A stretch of DNA of 20,012 nucleotides from Pseudomonadota bacterium (GTDB taxonomy: Bacteria; Pseudomonadota; Gammaproteobacteria; Burkholderiales; Burkholderiaceae_C), in contig JAEYPG010000138.1 of NCBI GenBank assembly GCA_023410975.1, positions 1-20,012 on the forward strand, written 5' to 3'. The translations under genes and the position numbers were made by a program. Numbering within the stretch: position 1 is the stretch's first letter; each line of letters opens with the position of its first letter. The notes under the pieces were generated by a model. That model made no database searches, had not been told where the DNA came from, and saw only the letters and a list, made by a program, of their open reading frames with translations. Below, one piece after another: positions 7,487-17,383 of the stretch.

Positions 7487-7807
7487 TTGCACACCCGCAA
7501 GCCGATCGTGCCGCTACATGAGGTCACGCATCGCGTGCGCAGCGGCGTTTGCGGCGATCTTTATACCGACCGCTACAGCCTGCCGTGGCGGTCTTTCGGC
7601 GTGCACGTCACGGTGATGGTGGCTGACGGGCTGCTGGGCGCCAATGCTGAAGTTGCTTGCCTTGCCTACTGCAGAGCCCGCTGTGCCAGTGTCATCGTGC
7701 GCAGCCGGCGTCCGGGCACGGTTGCCGTGATGCTGGTAGGCACCCCGTGGCAGGGCCGCCAGCGCAATCACGCAGCCTTGTTTGAGGCAGCCAAGGGCGT
7801 GCAGTAG
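7487..7807 (+). pseudogene. Decayed IS21-type transposase (IstA-like) C-terminal remnant
   Basis: This frame contains HEVTHRVRSGVCGDLY followed by TDRYSLPWRSFGVHVTVMVA. It resembles the C-terminal beta-barrel of IS21-family IstA (and other Mu-type transposases), where a strand ending in ..NxYSVPWRYxGxxVxVR is typical. Upstream, no catalytic DDE core or helix-turn-helix can be read in any frame, and no IstB ATPase follows, so at most the tail of a transposase remains. The frame ends at a TAG at 7805. The assignment rests on one short motif and is tentative. Confidence 0.35.
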
Positions 7808-8163
7808 TGCCCGCTGTCGCCGCACAAAGCACTGCTTGGCAGGCCTGCGGAGGATGGCACAGAGCCATCACGGCGCCGACGCCGCGCTGCATGGCAACTG
7901 TTGCCCAGGCTCGCGCGGCCCAAGCTCATGTCCCTGCGCAATCAGCTCCATGCTGTTGGACCAGACCGCGCGTACCGATCCAAAACCCTCGCCGGATGTG
8001 GGTTTGCGCATTGCGCAGCCCAAGTCGCACGAAGCACAAGCGGTCTTTCCAGATGGACACCTCCATCGCCAATGGCTGCCGGTATTTGTGCCGCGCCGCG
8101 AGGGGGCTCGCTGGTCAATACCAACATCAGAAGGATGCGACATGGTTGCCCCTCAAGCTGTCT

Positions 8164-8183
8164 GGATTTCCACGTGGGAATCC
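8164..8183. other. Putative parS site 2
   Basis: A 20-bp palindrome, GGATTTCCACGTGGGAATCC, with a single mismatched pair (T8169/G8178). The core TTCCACGTGGGAA matches site 1 and site 3. It lies about 1.7 kb from parA. Confidence 0.6.
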
Positions 8184-8432
8184 GGTTTGGCCTGCGGCGG
8201 GTATAGCGCATTCCCCACAAGCAGCACTGGAAGTCCGAAGACACACATGACCTGCTGCCTGATACACGCGTCGAGCAGGCATCGGGACGGCGACTTGGGG
8301 TGCACAAATGAAAGGCTGCCAAGTGACGGGGCACCCCTATGCCCCTATTGCCCCTTTTCCAAGTTCGACAAGGAATAGGAGCCCACGAGATCGGCCCGCA
8401 GGACGAGGGCAGGCAGAGGCGCTGCAGCAAGC

Positions 8433-8456
8433 AGGAATTCCCACGTGGGAATTCCT
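8433..8456. other. Putative parS site 3
   Basis: A perfect 24-bp palindrome whose left half is AGGAATTCCCAC followed by its exact complement. It shares TTCCCACGTGGGAA with site 1 and lies 250 bases from site 2. Three near-identical long palindromes within 1.8 kb next to parAB are very unlikely by chance. Confidence 0.68.
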
Positions 8457-8656
8457 AACGCGGTATGCCTTCCGGCGCGGTGACTTCGATTCCCCTTCAA
8501 CGCTCCTGCGGTGCCTCCGGCCCGGCTGGTTCAGGCCAACCAACATCCCTGTAGTCTCTGGCGATTCATGCCGACGGCGGTGCCCATCCAGCGGTGAAGC
8601 AGAGGCACCACCTGATGTCCCGGTACGCCAGGTGGCCGTCTGCGCCGCGATGCCCG

Positions 8657-9184
8657 CTACGCCAGGTCAAGCAGCGTCAGCGCGCGGTGAAGATGCACCG
8701 ACCCGAAAATCAACCGATCAAAGACCCAGATCGCTGCCGCCCAGCACGCCGCCACCACGAAGGAATCAGCGCGGCCTGATTTCCATAGATTCAGGGAATG
8801 GCGAGACCAAAGAATCGGAATACCCAAAGGATTGGGCCAGTCGATGAGCAGGTGTATCAACCCGCCCACGGCAAATCCGAGCAGCGGGGCACACCACCAT
8901 TGGGTCTGTAGTCCCGCGTTCGCTCCATAAAGCAAGCCACTCCAGGCCGGAACCCAATGCGTGATCGTGCGGTGCGTGCACCAGCGCTTGCCTTTGCGCC
9001 AGGGAACAAGTTCCAGCCAGTCCGGCGCAGTACCGCCCAGGTACCCGGCTACCACCGCCGCCAGGGCCCACGCGTGATACGGCCCCGCCGCTTCCCGGTG
9101 CATGACCCATGCCGCGGCTGCAATCCCCGCTGCCCAACCTGTCAATTCATGTGCTTGCCGCGACGCCAAAACTGCAAATTCCAA
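8657..9184 (-). CDS. DUF457 (YdjM-like) inner-membrane putative metal-dependent hydrolase
   Basis: A 175-residue membrane protein with the conserved motifs of the DUF457/YdjM family: an N-terminal His (QAHELTGW, His12), GTAPDWLE (51-58, Asp55), HRTITHW (71-77) and HLLIDWPNPLGI (111-122, His111 and Asp115). Three or four hydrophobic segments lie between the motifs. The conserved His and Asp residues are thought to bind metal, but the substrate is not established. The start is uncertain: the frame opens with a TTG at 9184, and a second in-frame TTG five codons later has a weak GGAA upstream. An AT-rich stretch with TTGACG at about 9208-9213 on the coding strand may hold its promoter. It sits between the parS-like sites and the recombinase and is read in the same direction. 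Confidence 0.75.
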   Translation of the reverse strand: MEFAVLASRQAHELTGWAAGIAAAAWVMHREAAGPYHAWALAAVVAGYLGGTAPDWLELVPWRKGKRWCTHRTITHWVPAWSGLLYGANAGLQTQWWCAPLLGFAVGGLIHLLIDWPNPLGIPILWSRHSLNLWKSGRADSFVVAACWAAAIWVFDRLIFGSVHLHRALTLLDLA

Positions 9185-9394
9185 ACCGAAAGATTATTGA
9201 TTTTAGATTGACGTCAACGCCCACTCACTTGCCTTCCAGTGCCGGTCAAGCAGGTATTTGCTCGCGGCTTGAGACGAAACGAGGCGAATTCAAGCCATAC
9301 GGATGAGATGGCTGCCGACACACGAACTGCCCTGCAATTCAAACGCCGTCGAGTCCTGCTCAAGCCCCTCGGTGGCCAAGCGCAAGCTCTGGAT

Positions 9395-11452
9395 TCAAGT
9401 GAGCTGTTTCCAGAGTTTTTTCATTTCCTTTGCTACCCGGTGCGACTCTGCGTGCACATATTGCGAAGTGGTCGTGAGGCTGGCATGGCCCAGCAACGCA
9501 CCCACGACGTCCAGTGGCACGCCGGCGGCCACCGCGGTGCTGGCACTGGTGTGGCGCAACCAGTGGGCGGAAGCGAGTCGCAACCGCTGCGCACCGACAC
9601 GGTCCTTGCCTTCGAGGCGCTGCGCAACACGCTCGAACAAGCGCTGCAGGTCGTCGTGGATGGTTTGCGGCCGCACGCCATCGCCTTTGAAGGCCGGCGT
9701 GCCATCAGGCAGCGCGGTCACGGTTTCGATGGTGCCATTGGCGTCCACCACCTCCATGCGGCCGGCACTGGGCAACTTCAAGAACAGGTCGTCCACCTTC
9801 CCGATGAGATAGGTGCCAGGCGGTACGTCTTCCAGTTCGCCCGGCAGTCCGCGCGCATTCAGGTAGGTTTTCAGCGCCTCCACCAAATCCTCGGGCAGTG
9901 GCACCTCGCGGTGCTTGGCGCGCTTGCCGACCACGTGCAGCACCCAGCCCCCATCGCCCTGCTGTGACGGCGGAATCCACTCCAAGTGATCGCGCCGCGC
10001 AGCGGCCAGCTCCGAGATGCGCAGTCCCGTTGAAACCAGGAAGCGCAGCACGAGTGCTGTGCGGCGATGGCGCCCACCCGGCTCCAGCACCTGCAACTCT
10101 TCCAGCACGGCCTTGAGTGCCGGCGTGGGCAGCGTGCGCGCCAGCACGCGGTTGCGCTTGGCTCGGTCGTGCTCCAGTCCAGCGGTATCGGCTGCCACGG
10201 TGGAGGCCGCGACCTTGCGCGAGGCATCCCGGATGCGCACACCGGCAAACGGGTTGGTGGTGGTGTAGCCGGTGGAAATCAGCCACTCAAAGAGACCGTG
10301 CAGGATGACCAGGGACTGTTTCTGCGACGACGCCTTGAGCGGCCCGGCGAAGGGCCGCCACAGCGGCGCGAAGCGCGGAACACCTTTGGAACCTATCCAC
10401 TGCGCGGCCGGTTGGGGGTTAGCAAGGAAATCCCGGTAGGCCAAGGCGTCGTCCAGCGTCAGCGAAGTCATCGCCTTCTTGCGCTGCAGCACGCACCACA
10501 GCAGCAGCCGCTCCGCCTCCCGCCGGTAGGCCGCCTGCGTAAGCTCCGACGACTTGGTAGAGAGCCAAGTGTGGATCGCGTCGTAGTCGTTGCGCGCAGC
10601 GATGGCGCAGCGCTCAACCGGTGCGCGGAAGGAGCCGTGCTCCCCACTGAGGTCGAAAGGCACATGCAGCCGCTCCAGCGGTACGACGGCCAGTTCCTTG
10701 CGTGCCGGCGTGGCTGCGGCGAGCCCAGTGCCCGCTGTCAGCGCATCGGGCGCCGGCAGGGCAGGGACTGCCGATGCGGCCGTGATGGGGCCCAGGTGGG
10801 CTTCGATGAAGCGGCGGATGCGCTGTCCCTTGCTTTCTCCGACGCCTGGGATGCCTGACCACCAGCGCCTCGGCACGGAACGGATGCGGTCCACCACTTG
10901 CGCCACCGTGAAAAGGTCCGCCCGGTGCAGCCGGTCCGTGATGGCGGGGGCGAACCAGGCGGCAAGCGGCGAAGCCGGTGTCAGGTCTTCGCCAACGACG
11001 CCCTCCAGCGCCGTGATGAGCTCCAGTTGCCGCTCCACCAATCGCGCACGGCGCCGTGCTGTCCGCCGCGCCGCTTCAAGGCCTGGCGCTTGTCCATGCT
11101 CAGCCTGATAAAGATCCAGCAACTCCTGCTGCGAGTGAAAGTCGGTGTCGAAGCGCTTGGCGAATTCCTCCAGCGACGGCACGCCCTGGGGTTCGCGGAT
11201 CAACGCGGCTTGGCGCGCCAGCGTGGAAGCCCCTTTCAATCCAGCGCGCCGCGCCGCAGCCGCCAGCTCATCAAGCGTGCGCTGCAGCCGCTGCCGTGCG
11301 ATGCGCAAGTCCAGGCCGGACTCCCCGTCGATGCCCGCAAGGTATCGTTCGGCCAGTACGCGCAGTTCCAATCCCTGTACCCAGCCTCGCGCCAATGCCA
11401 GGTGGGCGCGTGTCAACCGGTCACGCAGCAGGGAAGAATTGGAAGTGGACAT
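9395..11452 (-). CDS. Large tyrosine recombinase (phage-integrase family)
   Basis: A protein of about 685 residues; an in-frame GTG six codons upstream is an alternative start, and neither has a clear ribosome binding site. The C-terminal catalytic domain carries the full set: Arg478 (STGLRISEL), Lys510 (VGKRAKHREVPL), His630 and Arg633 (HWLRHT), His656 (GHASLTTTSQY) and the nucleophile Tyr665, nine residues after His656 as in XerD. The stretch between Lys510 and His630 is roughly 50 residues longer than in XerD. A SAM-like core-binding domain covers about residues 275-400. The N-terminal 270 residues include Arg-rich helices and a PRRWWSGIPGVGESKGQRI segment resembling a helix-hairpin-helix. 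It may resolve dimers of the replicon or mediate its integration; no target site is evident. The protein appears intact. Confidence 0.88.
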   Translation of the reverse strand: MSTSNSSLLRDRLTRAHLALARGWVQGLELRVLAERYLAGIDGESGLDLRIARQRLQRTLDELAAAARRAGLKGASTLARQAALIREPQGVPSLEEFAKRFDTDFHSQQELLDLYQAEHGQAPGLEAARRTARRRARLVERQLELITALEGVVGEDLTPASPLAAWFAPAITDRLHRADLFTVAQVVDRIRSVPRRWWSGIPGVGESKGQRIRRFIEAHLGPITAASAVPALPAPDALTAGTGLAAATPARKELAVVPLERLHVPFDLSGEHGSFRAPVERCAIAARNDYDAIHTWLSTKSSELTQAAYRREAERLLLWCVLQRKKAMTSLTLDDALAYRDFLANPQPAAQWIGSKGVPRFAPLWRPFAGPLKASSQKQSLVILHGLFEWLISTGYTTTNPFAGVRIRDASRKVAASTVAADTAGLEHDRAKRNRVLARTLPTPALKAVLEELQVLEPGGRHRRTALVLRFLVSTGLRISELAAARRDHLEWIPPSQQGDGGWVLHVVGKRAKHREVPLPEDLVEALKTYLNARGLPGELEDVPPGTYLIGKVDDLFLKLPSAGRMEVVDANGTIETVTALPDGTPAFKGDGVRPQTIHDDLQRLFERVAQRLEGKDRVGAQRLRLASAHWLRHTSASTAVAAGVPLDVVGALLGHASLTTTSQYVHAESHRVAKEMKKLWKQLT

Positions 11453-11722
11453 AGAAAGCAAGGGCAGCACCCAGCACGAAAAGCCTGTGGCAGGCCTCAG
11501 TTTAGCGATGCCCGAAAGTGTTCCAAACGTTTGATCAAATTTTTTATTGAGAAAGATTATGAAGCCTTATTTGTACTAATTGGCCTGCGGGCACCGCTTC
11601 TCGCATGTGGGGCAGTCGGCCGGCTCGAAACCTCGGCTTGCCTCACGGCCGGCCAGCTGCTGTACCACTCGCGGTTATCGGCGTAGCAGCCACTGGCCGG
11701 GTGGGCTTGCGGCTTTCCGTCC

Positions 11723-12181
11723 TCATCCGGAGCGCGATTTCCGGCTTTTCCCGCCCCGGCTGGCGTCCTGCGCCACGGCGCGCAGCTCCTGCTCGATGCG
11801 CTGTACCGCCTCGGCCCCGCCGAGGTCTGAGATGTCGGCGTCGATCACCGCGCGCATCGCCTCCTTCGTCCGCCGCGGGAGTTGGCGCATGAGCTCGCCC
11901 AGGAATGGACAGGCGGCGAACAGCGCCGGCGCGGCGTAGTGGCCGTCGGCCAGCTCATCCTCGATACGCTGCGCGACGACCATCGCGAATTCCCGCATCC
12001 GCCGACGGCGAGGGTCGAGCGGTTCGCCAGGCTCCTGGTGCACGCGCACGGGCGTGCCAGCCATGGCGCCGCGCTCGGGGCGTTGCACGCTGTCCACCAT
12101 CACCAGGGCGGCGGTCGCAACGTCACGGCTCAGCAGCCGCGCTTCGCTGGCATTGGCAATCACGATCAAGTCGGGCTTCAT
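11723..12181 (-). CDS. Host-attachment-family protein (Host_attach, eRF1-like fold)
   Basis: A 152-residue protein beginning MKPDLIVIANASEARLL, the typical opening of bacterial 'host attachment' proteins (PF10116). These were named from plant-associated bacteria and are distantly related to the release-factor eRF1/Pelota core. Further family features are the central region with basic DPRRRRMREFAMVVAQRI and the strand-helix pattern APALFAACPFLGELM, where related proteins have 'APPRFLGxLR'. The C-terminus is short and basic (GGKSRKSRSG). It starts at an ATG with GGAGG twelve bases upstream, a rather long spacing. The name does not establish a role in attachment; the biochemical function is unknown. 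It is transcribed with the recombinase but separated from it by 270 bases that include an AT-rich tract. Confidence 0.65.
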   Translation of the reverse strand: MKPDLIVIANASEARLLSRDVATAALVMVDSVQRPERGAMAGTPVRVHQEPGEPLDPRRRRMREFAMVVAQRIEDELADGHYAAPALFAACPFLGELMRQLPRRTKEAMRAVIDADISDLGGAEAVQRIEQELRAVAQDASRGGKSRKSRSG

Positions 12182-12343
12182 GGCGTTGCAGGTCCTCCGT
12201 GCCGCTCGGGGCTGAGCTCACGACGCATAGGATGCTCCGAGCCGCGGCATCAAGGGGCATTCACGTGCCCGCCTGCAGCCGTTCTGGAGACGCGGTCCCC
12301 TGGCTTGCACCGAGCGCCAACGCGGCACATGCCCTTGCGTTCC

Positions 12344-12368
12344 AAAAAAAAGCCCGGCAGCACCGGGC
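12344..12368 (-). terminator. Rho-independent terminator for the phasin gene
   Basis: On the minus strand GCCCGG-TGCTG-CCGGGC is followed directly by eight T residues. The stem is 6 bp and GC-only, with a 5-base loop. It lies about 110 bases downstream of the phasin stop codon and upstream of the host-attachment gene on the same strand, so it separates the two transcription units. Confidence 0.85.
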
Positions 12369-12478
12369 GGAAAATGCGTTGGGCCGCGAGATCGCGGAAA
12401 TCTCCTCTGGCAACGGCCACCGTGTACCAGTCCGACCGCCACGTTCAGCCGATGCGCAGCCGGCTGCAGCGAATCGGC

Positions 12479-13015
12479 TCAGGCGGGCTGCTCCTGCGCA
12501 TCGTCCGCGGCCTCGGCAGTCGCGGCGTTGGAGCCGCCCTGGGCCGCCGCCACAGCTTGCGTGGCTGCCTTGTGCATGCTTTCGTAGGCACTGCTGGCCG
12601 CGGCGATGTTGGCCTTCACCAGGGCCACGGCGTTCTCGCTGCCCGCTGGTGCGTTCTGGAAGGCGGCGTCCACGGCAGCCAGGAAATGCTGCTGCAGGTC
12701 GGCCAGTTGAGCTTCCAGGACCTTGGTCACGTCAGTGTTGGTGGCCGAGGCAATGTCGTACACCTGACGGCCATAGGCTGCCGTCTTCTCGGCCAGCGGC
12801 TGCAGCAGCTCGCCCTGAATGGCAACAAGCGCTTGGGCGTCCTTCACCGACATGACGGCCTGGACCTGGGCCGCGGCTTCGTCCAGCGCCGACTTGGCGG
12901 TCTGGACATTCAGCCTGACGAGCTTCTCCGCGCCGTCAAAAGCCATGTTGGCCAGCGTGAAGGCCGTCTCGACGCTGGCCTTCTGGGCCGCGATCAGTTG
13001 TTCGGCAGTTTGCAT
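12479..13015 (-). CDS. Phasin (polyhydroxyalkanoate granule-associated protein)
   Basis: A 178-residue, Ala/Gln-rich helical protein without signal peptide or membrane segments, typical of the PhaP phasin family that coats PHA storage granules. The family signature is visible near the N-terminus: MQTAEQLIAAQKASVETAF, then LANMAFDGAEKLVRLNVQTAK and later AYGRQVYDIASATNTDVTK. The C-terminus is an Ala-rich, acidic tail. I chose the ATG at 13015 rather than the longer frame because AGGAG lies eight bases upstream and the family pattern begins there. A good promoter, two PhaR-like operator motifs and a strong terminator bracket the gene, so it is a single-gene unit. It implies that the organism makes PHA; no synthase gene is present in this window. 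Confidence 0.9.
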   Translation of the reverse strand: MQTAEQLIAAQKASVETAFTLANMAFDGAEKLVRLNVQTAKSALDEAAAQVQAVMSVKDAQALVAIQGELLQPLAEKTAAYGRQVYDIASATNTDVTKVLEAQLADLQQHFLAAVDAAFQNAPAGSENAVALVKANIAAASSAYESMHKAATQAVAAAQGGSNAATAEAADDAQEQPA

Positions 13016-13060
13016 CTCAAGCTCCTGTGCAAGGGTTGGGCAGCAGAACGGCGAAATTTT

Positions 13061-13075
13061 TGCTGCATTGCAGCA
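13061..13075. promoter_or_regulatory. PhaR-like operator, downstream of the phasin -10 box
   Basis: TGCTGC-ATT-GCAGCA is a perfect inverted repeat with a 3-base centre and contains CTGC-N3-GCAG. As I recall it, this is the motif reported for the PHA-responsive repressor PhaR in Paracoccus. It lies at the expected transcription start of the phasin gene, 46 bases before its ATG. Confidence 0.6.
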
Positions 13076-13081
13076 TAAGTC

Positions 13082-13109
13082 AGTATAGGGAGGAGCGCAC
13101 AGTCGCCAA
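13082..13109 (-). promoter_or_regulatory. Phasin promoter
   Basis: On the minus strand TTGGCG (13104-13109) is separated by 16 bases from TATACT (13082-13087), which matches five of six positions of the -10 consensus. Transcription would start near 13075, about 60 bases before the phasin ATG. Confidence 0.6.
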
Positions 13110-13116
13110 GCTTTTT

Positions 13117-13127
13117 TGCTGCGCCGC
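13117..13127. promoter_or_regulatory. Second PhaR-like half-matching operator
   Basis: CTGC-GCC-GCAA differs by one base from CTGC-N3-GCAG and sits just upstream of the phasin -35 box within TTGCTGCGCCGCAACAA. Together with 13061-13075 it would flank the promoter on both sides. Confidence 0.4.
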
Positions 13128-13214
13128 AACAATTTCTTTCGTCCCGCTGGTAGGCTTCCAGGTGGCCTGGGTGTGCCGTCACAGACCTAGCGGCAGCGAC
13201 TCGAAGGGTCTGCA

Positions 13215-15170
<1,956 letters not shown>

Positions 15171-15206
15171 CATTGGCACCACGGGCCGGCGCCGTTTTCC
15201 CCGGCC

Positions 15207-16001
<795 letters not shown>

Positions 16002-16103
16002 GGGTCAGGCTCCTTGCATTGCCAATCGGTATGAGGAATGGGTACTGGCAGAGCGAGTGCTTGCCGTGCCCGGTGGCTGGCGCTCCGCGCGCCGGTACCA
16101 GCC

Positions 16104-16116
16104 GCCGATCATCGGC
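16104..16116. promoter_or_regulatory. Palindrome upstream of the SDR gene
   Basis: GCCGAT-C-ATCGGC is a perfect 13-bp inverted repeat about 100 bases upstream of the SDR start codon, followed by a further CATCGGCC copy. It could be a repressor operator; no regulator gene is adjacent. Confidence 0.25.
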
Positions 16117-16189
16117 CATCGGCCATTGCATGTCAGCCTGGCCGCAGCCGCTGAACGAAGCAAAGCTGCCGCAAGAATGAAGCGTCATG

Positions 16190-16213
16190 TCTGCGAAGGC
16201 GGGCATGACGACG
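16190..16213. repeat. Half of a dispersed GC-rich intergenic repeat
   Basis: On the minus strand it reads GTCATGCCCGCCTTCGCAGA, resembling one arm of the common proteobacterial intergenic repeats of the form TCATGCCCGCxxxxGCGGGCATGA. The matching second arm is not present nearby, so this is at best a degenerate copy. Confidence 0.3.
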
Positions 16214-16348
16214 TGGTGGGCGAAGCGCTGGGTTCTTGAACCATCAGCGCTTTCGCCTGCTTGCGATTTTCTCTAGCGAGCACGCCGGACTTCTCGTTTG
16301 TCGGCATCCCCGCGTGCACGAAAACTTGCAGCACTGCAGTCGCAACAA

Positions 16349-16462
16349 GTTCCGAGCTTCTTCCAGGGAAACGACGTGTCCGAGCCCGCATTGCTGGCGT
16401 TCCGAGACCTCGAAACCGGCGAGATGGTGTTCCCGGCGCTGGCACAGCAACACGAGCGTGTC
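16349..16462 (+). pseudogene. Remnant of a DUF35-type OB-fold protein
   Basis: In one frame the sequence reads VPSFFQGNDVSEPALLAFRD followed by LETGEMVFPALAQQHER. This resembles the N-terminal part of DUF35/OB-fold acyl-CoA-binding proteins, which are usually encoded next to SCP-x-type thiolases. The reading frame continues into unrelated residues after about 16462, and the zinc-ribbon and OB-fold core are absent. The identification is from pattern memory and supported mainly by the thiolase fragment next to it. Confidence 0.35.
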
Positions 16463-16469
16463 CCGCGGC

Positions 16470-16620
16470 GGGCTCCAGGCCGTGTACTGCGCCAACGTGC
16501 TGGGCGGCATGATCCTGAGCACAGCTGGTCGTGCGCGATTTGGGGCTCAAGGACATCCCGGTCTACAACGTCGAGAACGCCTGCGCCAGCGGTGCCAGCG
16601 GCGTGCACCCGGCGCGCCAC
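16470..16620 (+). pseudogene. Frameshifted, truncated thiolase (acetyl-CoA acetyltransferase type) remnant
   Basis: GLQAVYCANVLGGMIL is followed, in the next frame, by LVVRDLGLKDIPVYNVENAC and ASGASGVH. This is the region leading to the nucleophilic Cys of the thiolase family (VENACASG). The shift is explained by one extra base near 16521 (CTGAGC-A-CAGCTG). The first part of the N-terminal domain and everything after ASGASGVH are missing. A separate downstream frame ends GATIPLQRNADKTELYAKAG plus RVLP and a stop at 16730; I do not recognise its source. The gene cannot make an active enzyme. Confidence 0.6.
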
Positions 16621-17221
16621 GCGTTGCTCGCGCAACAGGACGACACGCCCTGGGCGGCGCCACCATCCCGCTGCAGCGCAATGCCGACAAGACCGAGCTC
16701 TATGCCAAGGCCGGCAGGGTGCTGCCGTGAATCTTGAGCTGCTTGCGCTGGCGCCTGCGCTGCAGTTTGCGCGTGGCCTCGCGCAGCACCTCGATCGCCA
16801 ACGCGATGCTCATGTGGCGTGCCGCGGCCTCGAACGCGCGCCCAACCCGCGCGGCAGCCGGCCTTCGGGAGCAGGCAGCTCCATTGCTCCTGTGTCATGA
16901 CGCGCCGCCTTCGCCGGGCAGCGGTGCCGCCGGCCCTGCCTCGGGAGGGCCCGTGTTGAAAGCCCGGCCCGTCCGCGGGGCGGGCAACCTTCTCCACGCC
17001 GTCCGCAAGCGAAACCTCACCCGGGGCCACGCAGAGGCCAGCAAGGACGGCAAGCCCGATCCCGCGGACACCTGCGTGGCAGCAACTCCAGCGACGTTGC
17101 TTCCAACGCGGAGCAGCCTCGGCTTGCCTGATGATGGGTGTCGGGCCGCGTGGTACGGCGCTTGCCGCCGGTCCTTGGCGGCCGGGCGCCTCGACCGGTC
17201 GGACTTCACAAGGAGATCACC
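16621..17221. other. Stretch without recognisable intact gene
   Basis: After the thiolase remnant no frame gives a recognisable protein. On the minus strand a short Arg-rich frame (about 16690-16850, containing MSIALAIEVLREATRKLQRR) looks compositionally coding-like but has no ribosome binding site and no family I know. GC-rich inverted repeats occur around 16960-16985 and 17165-17205. The end of the stretch holds the strong ribosome binding site of the small ORF at 17222. Confidence 0.4.
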
Positions 17222-17383
17222 ATGGCCGATCAAGGCAGCGCCGGCACCAGCACCGCGCGACTCCTGCTGCCCGCCCAGCGGGCGGTGCGACAGCGCTTCG
17301 ACCCGTACCTGCAACTGGATGCGGCAACAACCACAATGCCGAAGCAGCAGATGGGCGTGCGGCAGCCCGCCTCAGCGTCATGA
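17222..17383 (+). CDS. Small ORF, 53 residues, coupled to the FMN reductase gene
   Basis: The ATG is preceded by AAGGAG at an ideal spacing of six bases, the best ribosome binding site in the region. The product (MADQGSAGTSTARLLLPAQR...) has no signal peptide, membrane segment or motif that I recognise. Its stop codon overlaps the next start codon as ATGA (17380-17383), so ribosomes finishing it could reinitiate on the reductase. It may be a leader peptide, a small protein, or the truncated front end of a lost gene. The middle of the peptide (RFDPYLQLD) is unremarkable. Existence as an expressed frame is likely; function is unknown. Confidence 0.5.
   Translation: MADQGSAGTSTARLLLPAQRAVRQRFDPYLQLDAATTTMPKQQMGVRQPASAS

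Larger units (their letters stand above)
6721..8656. other. Gene-poor region carrying parS-like sites
   Basis: About 1.9 kb with no reading frame that I recognise, apart from the possible IS21 tail. The many overlapping open frames on both strands are what GC-rich non-coding DNA produces; none shows family motifs or a convincing ribosome binding site. The region holds putative parS sites 2 and 3 and probably serves as the centromere arm. Decayed coding sequence is likely between 7000 and 8100. Confidence 0.5.
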
